Origin: Telluribacter sp035998675 | Lineage (GTDB): Bacteria; Bacteroidota; Bacteroidia; Cytophagales; Spirosomataceae | Assembly (NCBI RefSeq): GCF_035998675.1 | Contig: NZ_DASYHI010000006.1 | Coordinates: 25,230 to 89,229, forward strand | DNA: 64,000 nt | Reading direction: 5' to 3' | Part shown: positions 51,455 through 58,779 of the stretch, piece by piece | Position numbering within the stretch: the first letter of the stretch is position 1 | Layout of the letters: the number at the start of each line of letters is the position of its first letter | Translations under genes and position numbers: made by a program | Notes under the pieces: generated by a model | Database searches by the model: none | What the model saw: only the letters and a program-made list of their open reading frames with translations | Told to the model about the DNA's origin: nothing

Positions 51455-53155
51455 TTACTGTGGGTCCCGGCTGCGCGTAATGTCCTGGCGGTTTTTTTCT
51501 AAAACCTCCTTTCTCAACTCCTCTTCTATATACGTCTTGTTAAGTTCTTCCTGAAGGGATTCAAACTCTTCGTTCAGGCTGGTAATTTTTGCCTCGAGTA
51601 CGCTGCGCTTTCTCTCTATCTCCCGGTCTTTTCTGGTAACGGCGTGGTCCCGAAGCGCGTAATCGGCCTTTTCGAGCAGTTGCTGGGCTTCCCGGGCCGA
51701 GCCGGTCAGGACGCCATCCGGCCCCACGAACACATCTACCAGGTTCAGGCCGTTATCTGAAATAACAAATTCCCTTACCTGGTTGGAATGCTTCATTCCC
51801 CTGGACTTCATTACGTGCATACCCCGATTACGTTCGCCGTTGAACTCTATTTCGCGGATCAGCAGCCAGGAATCTACAATTGAGGAAACCGTTTCGTCGG
51901 TCTGCTCGGATATTATTTCCTTGAAAGAAAGTGCGGTAAACATAACGGTAATCTGCTCTTCCTGCAGGAAATCAATGAGACGGATCAACAAACTCTTTAC
52001 CTCGCTGGCCGAACCGACCGTTACGAGATTGGTGATCGGGTCCAGAATTACGACGCTGGGCTTGAATTCTTTGACCAGTTTATGGATAACCAGCAAGTGC
52101 ATTTCCAGCCCGTTGAGGGTCGGGCGGGACGCGTGAAACCAAAGCAGGTCTTTGTCAATATGACTCTGCAGATCCATACCTACCGAGTTCATGTTCCGGA
52201 TAATCTGCCGGGGCGACTCTTCAAAGGCAAAGTATAAGCAACGCTCGCCCCGCTGACAGATTTCATTGGCAAAACTGCCCGCAACGCTGGTTTTGCCCGT
52301 ACCGGCGGTACCCGATACCAGTATACTGCTTCCCCGGAAAAACCCTGCGCCGCCCAGCATTTTATCCAGGGAAGGAATTCCGCTGGAAATCCGTTCGGTG
52401 GAGACGTTGTGGGACAAAGAAAGGGAGGTAATGGGCAGTACCGATATTCCTTCCTCGTCGATCAGGAAGGGGTACTCGTTGGTACCATGCACGGAGCCCC
52501 GGTACTTGACGATACGGAGTAAACGCGTTGAAATTTTGTTGGAAACCCGGTGATCCAGCAGAATCACGCAGTCAGACACGTACTCTTCCAGTCCCTGACG
52601 GGTAAGGGTACCCTCCCCTTTTTCCCCGGTAATGATAGTTGTGACGCCTTTGTCCTTTAACCACCCGAACAGCCTCCGCAGCTCAGCCCGGAGAATGCCC
52701 TGATTGTTAAGTCCCGAAAACAGGTTTTCGATGGTATCAAGTACTACCCGTTTGGCTCTAATACTGTCAATAGCGTATCCTAGTCGGATAAAAAGGCCGT
52801 CGAGGTCATACTCTCCGGTTTCCTCGATCTCGCTCCGCTCTACCTGAACGTGATCGAGCTTAATGAGTTTTTCCTGCTGCAGCCGTTCCAGGTCAAAACC
52901 CAGGGAAGCCACATTGATGGTCAGTTCATCCGTTCTTTCTTCAAATGACATAAAGACCCCGGGCTCATTAAATTTTAAGGCGCCGTGTACCAGAAACTCC
53001 ATGGAAAAAAGGGTTTTACCGGAGCCCGCAGCGCCACAAATTAGCGTGGGTCTTCCTTTGGGCAGGCCTCCTTCTGTAATTTCATCCAGTCCGGTGATAC
53101 CTGTTGGTGCCTTTGGTAAAGAGGGTAGAGAAGGTTTTCGTTGGGTAGTACTCAT
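51455..53155 (-). CDS. kaiC: KaiC family two-domain ATPase/kinase
   Basis: A 566-residue double KaiC. CI has Walker A GAAGSGKT (41-48) and catalytic E72-E73 (SFEER); CII has GTAGTGKT (282-289) and E312-E313 (FAFEESPRQI). Aligning by eye to cyanobacterial KaiC, T419 matches T426, and S424-S425 match S431-T432, so the phosphorylation sites are kept as T/S/S. A charged C-terminal tail (about 485-566, heptad-like, EAQQLLEKADYALRDHAV onwards) looks like a coiled coil longer than the cyanobacterial A-loop region. No KaiA is encoded nearby. It is the first gene of the kaiC-kaiB-kaiB-kinase operon. Confidence 0.94.
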   Translation of the reverse strand: MSTTQRKPSLPSLPKAPTGITGLDEITEGGLPKGRPTLICGAAGSGKTLFSMEFLVHGALKFNEPGVFMSFEERTDELTINVASLGFDLERLQQEKLIKLDHVQVERSEIEETGEYDLDGLFIRLGYAIDSIRAKRVVLDTIENLFSGLNNQGILRAELRRLFGWLKDKGVTTIITGEKGEGTLTRQGLEEYVSDCVILLDHRVSNKISTRLLRIVKYRGSVHGTNEYPFLIDEEGISVLPITSLSLSHNVSTERISSGIPSLDKMLGGAGFFRGSSILVSGTAGTGKTSVAGSFANEICQRGERCLYFAFEESPRQIIRNMNSVGMDLQSHIDKDLLWFHASRPTLNGLEMHLLVIHKLVKEFKPSVVILDPITNLVTVGSASEVKSLLIRLIDFLQEEQITVMFTALSFKEIISEQTDETVSSIVDSWLLIREIEFNGERNRGMHVMKSRGMKHSNQVREFVISDNGLNLVDVFVGPDGVLTGSAREAQQLLEKADYALRDHAVTRKDREIERKRSVLEAKITSLNEEFESLQEELNKTYIEEELRKEVLEKNRQDITRSRDPQ

Positions 53156-53294
53156 TAATAAAGCCAGTTTTCGAAAAGGTACTCAAACTATCCTGTCAGA
53201 TAATAATAGCAATTAATTATATAACTGAGTTTATATCCAAATGTTAATAGGACTGTGTCAAAGACTTTCCGGGTGCCTGCTGAACCAGATACTA

Positions 53295-53684
53295 CTACGA
53301 AAGGAAGCGGGCAGCCAATTGACCACCAAGGGAAGAAAACTCCTGAAAGCTGCTGGGCTTAATAAGAAAACTGCTAATACCCACCTGATAGGCTGACTCA
53401 ATAAGCGCCTGGGTAGAGGAGGTGGAAATCATGACTATGGGAATGGCATTGGTCCTGGAATCTGCCTTGAGGGCCAGGGCGGTTTCCAGTCCGTTCATTT
53501 TCGGCATATTCATGTCCAGAAGAATCAAGGCAGGCGAGCCTTTTTCGTTTTGCTGGATCAAGCTTAGTAGCTCGAGGCCATTTTCGGCCTCCACTACCTC
53601 CAGCGGTACGCCCGTTTGCTCCAGGGCCTGCCTGATGAGGTACCTGTCATCCTGGTCATCGTCTACTAGGTAAATCGTCTTCAT
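53295..53684 (-). CDS. Single-domain response regulator upstream of kaiC
   Basis: A 129-residue receiver: acidic pocket VDDDQDD (residues 7-13), phospho-acceptor D57 in LLDMNMPKMNG, threonine/serine switch in VMISTSS, and K109 in FLIKPSSF. No output domain. Same strand as kaiC, with a 139-nt AT-rich spacer, so it may have a separate transcript. Plausible partner of the kai-cluster kinase or of BphP (inference). Confidence 0.9.
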   Translation of the reverse strand: MKTIYLVDDDQDDRYLIRQALEQTGVPLEVVEAENGLELLSLIQQNEKGSPALILLDMNMPKMNGLETALALKADSRTNAIPIVMISTSSTQALIESAYQVGISSFLIKPSSFQEFSSLGGQLAARFLS

Positions 53685-54033
53685 GCCGGTACGGGAGTAA
53701 GGGCAGGGATAATTCTAACCAGAAGCGTAAACATTGCCTTCATAGGTATACGGGTAGTGGAGTAGATACTGTACAAAAATAAATACCAGTAAATATAAGG
53801 ACAAAGTAAGCAGATTTTCAACATCTGAGCCGGACTCAGCCGCGGCCTTCCTTCAAAAGGATTTTAGGAAACCCTAACCTCCCGGCTAACAACCGTTTGG
53901 TTTTTCAAATTAAAGCCCCATTTCGTGCGGCTCGTACTCAAACCGCCGGGCTGAGTAAGGACGACTTCAACGACCTTATCTGGCTACTGAAATAACTCCC
54001 TTTAATTCTCATAGATTGATTGGTTAATGATTT
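53685..54033 (+). other. Gene-free region with a possible coding remnant or small RNA
   Basis: No complete gene. The + frame ending at the stop 53994-53996 is open from about 53807 with no start codon and ends with KDDFNDLIWLLK, which reads like a protein C terminus but is not recognised. The segment also contains CTGAG-CCGGA-CTCAG and AGCCGG/CCGGCT complementary arms. A strong rightward terminator at 54034 immediately follows, although no rightward gene is annotated here. Confidence 0.35.
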
Positions 54034-54064
54034 AAAGCGGAGGCTCCTTGTCCTCCGCTTTTTT
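54034..54064 (+). terminator. Strong intrinsic terminator with no obvious gene upstream
   Basis: AAAGCGGAGG pairs perfectly with CCTCCGCTTT (10 bp) around a CTCCTTGT loop, followed by a TTT tail. The orientation is rightward. The only candidate source of the transcript is the unassigned region 53700-54033. Confidence 0.85.
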
Positions 54065-54112
54065 GCCGGTTATTCTTACATTTACAAATCTCCCTTCCTA
54101 CCCTTACTCGCT

Positions 54113-55054
54113 ATGAAATACCTGCTCTATCTCGTTACCCTGCTGCTGGCTCTTCCCCTGTTGGCCCAGCCGAGTGCAGCCCAGCCGGGTGCGGCCCAAC
54201 CGAATGCAGCCCAACCGGGTGTGGGCCAACCCAAGCATGTGATTGTCATTGGCATTGATGGCCTTAGCCCCGATGGTATTCAGAAAGCCACTACTCCGGT
54301 ACTGGATTCGCTGATGCGGACAGGAGCCTATTCGTTTACGGCCAAGGCGGTGTACCCTTCGTCGAGCAGTCCCAACTGGGCCTCTATGATAACCGGTACC
54401 TCCCCTGCGCACCACGAAATATGGTCCAACAAGTGGAAACGAAGCGACATCGCCGACCTCAGCTACTGCGGTGGTGCCAAAGGCCAGCTATTTCCGACTA
54501 TTTTTAGAGTACTTAGAGAAAAAATGCCGCAGGCTACCATTGCAACTTTCTACGATTGGGATGATTTTGGGCGACTGCTGGAAGACGACGTATGTACAGT
54601 CAAGGAAGACCGGACCGGGGAAGACGACACCGCCAAAAGAGCCGCGGCCTACATCACCGACAACAAACCCGCTTTTACCTTCGTCCACGTAGACCACTTC
54701 GGGCACGAAATAGGACACGGTACGCCCGCCTACTACGGAGCGGTAAGCAAGGCGGATTCGTTGATTGGGCAAATTATGAATGCTGTTCGGAAAGCCGGTA
54801 TTTCCAACGAAACGGTGGTAATCGTCACCGCCGACCACGGCGGTATCAACAAGGGACACGGCGGTACCAGTCCGGCCGAAATGAACATTCCCTGGATTAT
54901 TTCGGGAAAAGGAATCCGGAAAAATGTGCAGCTTAAGCAGCCAATTGATACCTTTGACACGGCCGTTACGGTGGCGCATCTGTTCCGGGCTACCACCCCC
55001 ACCTGCTGGACGGGCAAGCCGGTACTTGAAGCGTTTATGGGAAATGGCCGTTAG
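54113..55054 (+). CDS. Exported alkaline-phosphatase-superfamily phosphodiesterase/pyrophosphatase
   Basis: Type I phosphodiesterase/nucleotide pyrophosphatase fold. Signal peptide (MKYLLYLVTLLLALPLLAQ), then a 15-bp coding minisatellite (QPSAA, QPGAA, QPNAA, QPGVG) before the mature domain, which opens VIVIGIDGLSPDG (metal Asp), SSSSPNWASMITG (nucleophile region), VHVDHFGHEIGHG and VIVTADHGGINKGHGG (metal ligands). Start ATG 54113; a more upstream in-frame start at 54020 would overlap the terminator. The next gene encodes a PhnZ-like oxygenase 78 nt downstream. Confidence 0.86.
   Translation: MKYLLYLVTLLLALPLLAQPSAAQPGAAQPNAAQPGVGQPKHVIVIGIDGLSPDGIQKATTPVLDSLMRTGAYSFTAKAVYPSSSSPNWASMITGTSPAHHEIWSNKWKRSDIADLSYCGGAKGQLFPTIFRVLREKMPQATIATFYDWDDFGRLLEDDVCTVKEDRTGEDDTAKRAAAYITDNKPAFTFVHVDHFGHEIGHGTPAYYGAVSKADSLIGQIMNAVRKAGISNETVVIVTADHGGINKGHGGTSPAEMNIPWIISGKGIRKNVQLKQPIDTFDTAVTVAHLFRATTPTCWTGKPVLEAFMGNGR
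54167..54226 (+). repeat. 15-bp coding minisatellite
   Basis: Four tandem 15-nt units (consensus CARCCGRRTGCRGCC) encode QPSAA-QPGAA-QPNAA-QPGVG just after the signal peptide of the phosphodiesterase. Units differ by a few bases each. Confidence 0.85.
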
Positions 55055-55091
55055 TTATCAGCCTTCCCCGTGGCCCATTAAAGCACAAAAA

Positions 55092-55110
55092 AGCCTAAAG
55101 CATATAGCCT
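55092..55110. repeat. Short dispersed intergenic repeat, copy 2
   Basis: AGCCTAAAGCATATAGCCT, identical over 19 nt to 14891-14909, followed by ACGGCTTAAAGCC, another partial unit. It sits 23 nt upstream of the HD-domain gene. Confidence 0.7.
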
Positions 55111-55132
55111 ACGGCTTAAAGCCAAAACTACC

Positions 55133-55693
55133 ATGACCCAAAGTACCCTCCACGAAATCCGGGCCCTATTCGAACAATACGGACAGGAACCCTACTACGG
55201 CGAAGACGTGTCGCAGTTTGAACACGCCGCCCAGGCCGCCGAGCTGGCCCGTAAAGCGGGCTACGACGCGGAGGTACAGCTGGCGGCTTTTCTGCACGAC
55301 ATCGGGCACATGCTGCCGGTACACAACGAAGCCGAACTGATGGAAGGCTACGGCCGCCGCGACCACGAAGGCGTAGCCGCCGACTGGCTCCGCGAGCGGG
55401 GCTTTTCGGAGCGGGTTGGGGTACTGATTGAAAATCATGTCAACGCCAAAAGGTACCTGACCTGGAAGCAACCGGAGTACCTGGCGGCTCTGTCGCACGC
55501 CAGTATGCAGACACTGAGCTTTCAGGGCGGCCCCATGCAAATTGAAGAGGCGGAAGCCTTTGAGCAGAACCCGGACTTTGACCTGATCATCAGGATGCGC
55601 CGCTGGGACGAAGCCGCCAAGATGCAGGACTACCCCACGCCGGACCTGAACCACTATCTTGATATGATACGGAAGTACCTGAACAATGATTGA
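55133..55693 (+). CDS. PhnZ-like HD-domain mixed-valence di-iron oxygenase
   Basis: A 186-residue HD-domain protein. Residues match PhnZ of phosphonate breakdown: Y21/E24 with H31 in YYGEDVSQFEHA, H55-D56 in FLHDIGHM, H78 (RRDHEG), H102 in ENHVNAKRYL, and the RRWDEAAK aspartate. By family knowledge PhnZ cleaves 2-amino-1-hydroxyethylphosphonate to glycine and phosphate. Its usual partner PhnY (a 2-oxoglutarate dioxygenase) is not seen here. The preceding gene encodes an alkaline-phosphatase-superfamily hydrolase. A related role in a different C-P or polyol substrate is possible. Confidence 0.75.
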   Translation: MTQSTLHEIRALFEQYGQEPYYGEDVSQFEHAAQAAELARKAGYDAEVQLAAFLHDIGHMLPVHNEAELMEGYGRRDHEGVAADWLRERGFSERVGVLIENHVNAKRYLTWKQPEYLAALSHASMQTLSFQGGPMQIEEAEAFEQNPDFDLIIRMRRWDEAAKMQDYPTPDLNHYLDMIRKYLNND

Positions 55694-55720
55694 ATGAGAG
55701 ATTGAGTGAATGAGCGAGTC
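55688..55720. repeat. GAGTGAATGA-like low-complexity tract, copy 2
   Basis: Beginning inside the last codons of the PhnZ-like gene, GATTGAATGAGAGATTGAGT and onwards has the same GA/TGA word pattern as the tract at 37745. Confidence 0.5.
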
Positions 55721-55844
55721 TTGAATAGCAAGCACCATAGGAGCGGTACCTTTCGAACACTGGTAAGGCTGATTATTGAATTATTACTTGTACTGACAGC
55801 AGAAGCATTTTTAAGCCCCGGAGGGGCGACTGATTTTGTAACTC

Positions 55845-58664
55845 ATGAAAAAAATACTACTACCCTTACTCCTGACCCTACCCCTGGCTACTACTCAGGC
55901 GCAAACCTGGGTAGCCAACACCCCCGCCGGGACCAGCTATCTGAAAATAGACCGGGAAGGTACTACCACCCTACCCAACGGGCGCTACATTACCCCCACC
56001 GGCAGACAGCTTACCGTGGCCCCGCACCCGTACGGACTGGCGCTAAGTGCGGATGGCAGTGTAGCCGTTACGGCTAACTCGGGTATTAACCCATTTTCCA
56101 TCAGCATTATCCGGGATGTACTGGGAGCCAATCCCGCCATACAGCAGGTACCCGAAGGGGCCAAAACCGACAACGGTATTCTGGAAGCCTGCTTCATGGG
56201 CCTGGCCATCACGCCCGATAACCAGTCGGTGTACGTAGCCGGTGGCGAAACCAACCAGATTTTCCTTTTTGACCTAAAGACGGGAAAGAAAAAAAGTACT
56301 ATCAACTGCGCCACCAAAGCCAACGGCATCAATTACTACCACGGCTACATCGGCGACATGGTACTTACCAGGGACGGAAGTACCCTCTACGCCGTGGACC
56401 AGATTGGCTTCCGGCTGCTGGTCATCGATACCAAAACCCAGAAAATCCGGCACAACATACCTACCGGCAGGTACCCTTTTGGGCTGTGCCTGTCGCCCAA
56501 CGAGCAGCGGGTATACGTAGCCAATGTGGGGGTATTTGAATACAAACCCTTTACCGACCTCGACCCCAATAACCTGAAAGAAACCGCCCACACCTGGCCC
56601 GCTACGAAGTACGGTTCCAGAGAAATGGTGGAAGGAGTAACCGAAAAAGGGGTACCTGCACTGGGTGATCCCAACGCGCCCGAAGCATTTTCGGTATGGA
56701 GCTACGAGTTGAGCAATGGCCAGCCAAAGGTGAAGTCTAAAATCAAAACGGGTATTCTGGTGGGGCAAATGGTCGAGGACTTCCCGGCCGTGGGGGGCAG
56801 CAGCCCCAACTCCCTAGCCGCTACCGACCGTTACGTGTTCGTGAGCAACGGCAACAACGACTGCGTTTCGGTCATTGACATGGAAAAAGACACCGTAGTC
56901 AACACCCTGTTCCTCAACCCTGAGCCCCGGCTGGGTCAGCTGCGCGGACTGATTCCCTTTGGTGTAACGGTATCACCGGATCAGCGCCGTCTGTACGTAG
57001 CCGAGGCCGGCATCAACGCCGTAGCCGTGGTAGATATACCTACCCAGAAAGTATTGGGTCATATCCCGACGGGCTGGTTTCCGTCTAAATTAAAAACCAG
57101 TCCGGATGGCAAAAAACTCATTGTAGCCAACGCCAAGGGCTTCGGCAGCGGTCCCAACGGCGGACAGAACTTTGTACTCGGCCCTGATGGCAGCTACATC
57201 GGTAACCTGATGAAAGGTACCGTGTCGGTGCTGGATATACCGGTCGACAGCGAACTACCTGCCCTGACGGAGAAGGTAAAAAACAACAACTTCCGGTTTA
57301 GCCAGGTCAGGGCAGCCAGCCGCCGAAATCCTATCCCTCCCTTTCCGGGTGCCTACGAGTCGCCCATCAAACACATTGTATTTATTGCCAAGGAAAACCG
57401 GACCTACGACGAGGTATTCGGACAGCATCCGGGTGCTAACGGCGACTCGACCATTGCCCGCTACGGCCTCCGGAAAGACTTTGTAAGTCGCGACAAGCAG
57501 CGTTCGGTACAAAATGGCGACATCATGCCTAACCACCACCAGCTGGCTCGTCGGTACGCCATGTCGGACAACTACTACTGCGACTCCGACGTATCGGCCG
57601 ATGGTCACCGCTGGCTGGTAAGTACCTACCCCAACGAGTGGGTAGAAACGGGTACCGCCGCCGCCTACGGCGGTCGTCGCAGCCTCCGCGATACGTCCAG
57701 CGCACCCGGTAACCTGGCTTTCTACGGTTCGGCCGGCAGTATTTATCCCGAAGACTACAACGAGGCCGGCTCGATGTGGGAGCACTTGGAACGCAACAAG
57801 AAGGATTTCTTCAACTACGGCTTTGGGGTTGAAATGGCCGCTGCCTACTCCGACAGTACCATGAAGTACATCGGCGAATTATACACCGTCAACTACCCCC
57901 TGCCGGCCCCGCTGTACGATAAGTCGTCGAAGGTATTCCCGACCTACAACATGGCCATCCCCGATCAGTTCCGGGCGGATGTTTTTATGAAAGAGTTTAA
58001 AGAAAAATGGATGGATGCTAACAAGCCGCTGCCCTCAGTCCTGACCCTGATGCTGCCCAACGACCACGGTACCCGCGAGCGTCCGGCGGCGGGTTTCCCC
58101 TTTACCGAAAGCTATATGGCTGATAACGACCTGGCTTTGGGCCGCACCATCGAGTTTCTTTCGCGCACGCCCTACTGGAAAAACATGATGATAGTCGTGA
58201 CCGAAGACGACCCCCAGGGCGGCGTAGACCATGTGGACGCGCACCGCAGTCTGCTGATGGTCATTTCGCCCTACGCAAAGAAAAACTACGTGGGCCACCA
58301 GCACTACAGCTTCGGCAGTATTTTCAAAACCTTCTGGCACGTGCTGGGCATCCCGTACCTGAACCAGTACGACGCGACCGCCTCCGACATGAGCGATCTG
58401 TTTACGACCGAACCTGACTTTACGCCTTACAATGCCGTGGCCATTGACCCGCGGATATTTGAACCCCAGAAAGCCCTCACTCCATTCGACGAAAAATTTG
58501 ACTGGAAAGCCTTCGCTGAATCCGAAGAAATGGACCGTACCGAAACCATGCAGAAGCGCCGCGCCGAAGACGACGAAGAACTCAAAAACAAGCCGGAGAA
58601 AAAGCCAAAGCGGAAGGTACGGGTCATTAAAAAGAAGAAAATGGAAACGCCAAGGGATTTTTAA
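55845..58664 (+). CDS. Exported YncE-like beta-propeller / phosphoesterase fusion protein
   Basis: A 939-residue protein with signal peptide (LATTQAQ, residue 20). The N-terminal half is a YVTN-type seven-bladed propeller (repeats such as GLALSADGSVAVTANSG, MVLTRDGSTLYAVDQ and VTVSPDQRRLYVAEAG). The C-terminal half is a phospholipase-C-like phosphoesterase (HIVFIAKENRTYDEVFGQHP, SDVSADGHRW, TEDDPQGGVDHVDAHRS). It ends in a very basic Lys/Arg tail (about residues 920-939). Such fusions are frequent in Cytophagales; substrate unknown, possibly a phosphodiester or phospholipid. Confidence 0.85.
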   Translation: MKKILLPLLLTLPLATTQAQTWVANTPAGTSYLKIDREGTTTLPNGRYITPTGRQLTVAPHPYGLALSADGSVAVTANSGINPFSISIIRDVLGANPAIQQVPEGAKTDNGILEACFMGLAITPDNQSVYVAGGETNQIFLFDLKTGKKKSTINCATKANGINYYHGYIGDMVLTRDGSTLYAVDQIGFRLLVIDTKTQKIRHNIPTGRYPFGLCLSPNEQRVYVANVGVFEYKPFTDLDPNNLKETAHTWPATKYGSREMVEGVTEKGVPALGDPNAPEAFSVWSYELSNGQPKVKSKIKTGILVGQMVEDFPAVGGSSPNSLAATDRYVFVSNGNNDCVSVIDMEKDTVVNTLFLNPEPRLGQLRGLIPFGVTVSPDQRRLYVAEAGINAVAVVDIPTQKVLGHIPTGWFPSKLKTSPDGKKLIVANAKGFGSGPNGGQNFVLGPDGSYIGNLMKGTVSVLDIPVDSELPALTEKVKNNNFRFSQVRAASRRNPIPPFPGAYESPIKHIVFIAKENRTYDEVFGQHPGANGDSTIARYGLRKDFVSRDKQRSVQNGDIMPNHHQLARRYAMSDNYYCDSDVSADGHRWLVSTYPNEWVETGTAAAYGGRRSLRDTSSAPGNLAFYGSAGSIYPEDYNEAGSMWEHLERNKKDFFNYGFGVEMAAAYSDSTMKYIGELYTVNYPLPAPLYDKSSKVFPTYNMAIPDQFRADVFMKEFKEKWMDANKPLPSVLTLMLPNDHGTRERPAAGFPFTESYMADNDLALGRTIEFLSRTPYWKNMMIVVTEDDPQGGVDHVDAHRSLLMVISPYAKKNYVGHQHYSFGSIFKTFWHVLGIPYLNQYDATASDMSDLFTTEPDFTPYNAVAIDPRIFEPQKALTPFDEKFDWKAFAESEEMDRTETMQKRRAEDDEELKNKPEKKPKRKVRVIKKKKMETPRDF

Positions 58665-58706
58665 GGCATCTCACTTTTCACCTCATCCCGCGCGGCGGCC
58701 GCCCTG

Positions 58707-58740
58707 CCCCTTTTCCTTTAAGGAGAAGGGGTGTCTTTTG
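58707..58740 (+). terminator. Terminator-like hairpin between convergent genes
   Basis: CCCCTTTTCC pairs with GGAGAAGGGG (10 bp, one G-U) around TTTAA, then TGTCTTTTG. It could serve both the YncE fusion gene and the convergent CLC gene. Confidence 0.65.
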
Positions 58741-58779
58741 GAAAAGTACTTCTAGTAAACTAATGATTTGGAATATAAA

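Noticed and set aside
43157..53684. Full cyanobacterial-type clock
   Set aside because: No KaiA, SasA with KaiB-like domain, CikA or RpaA is visible, so I call it only a KaiBC-type module.
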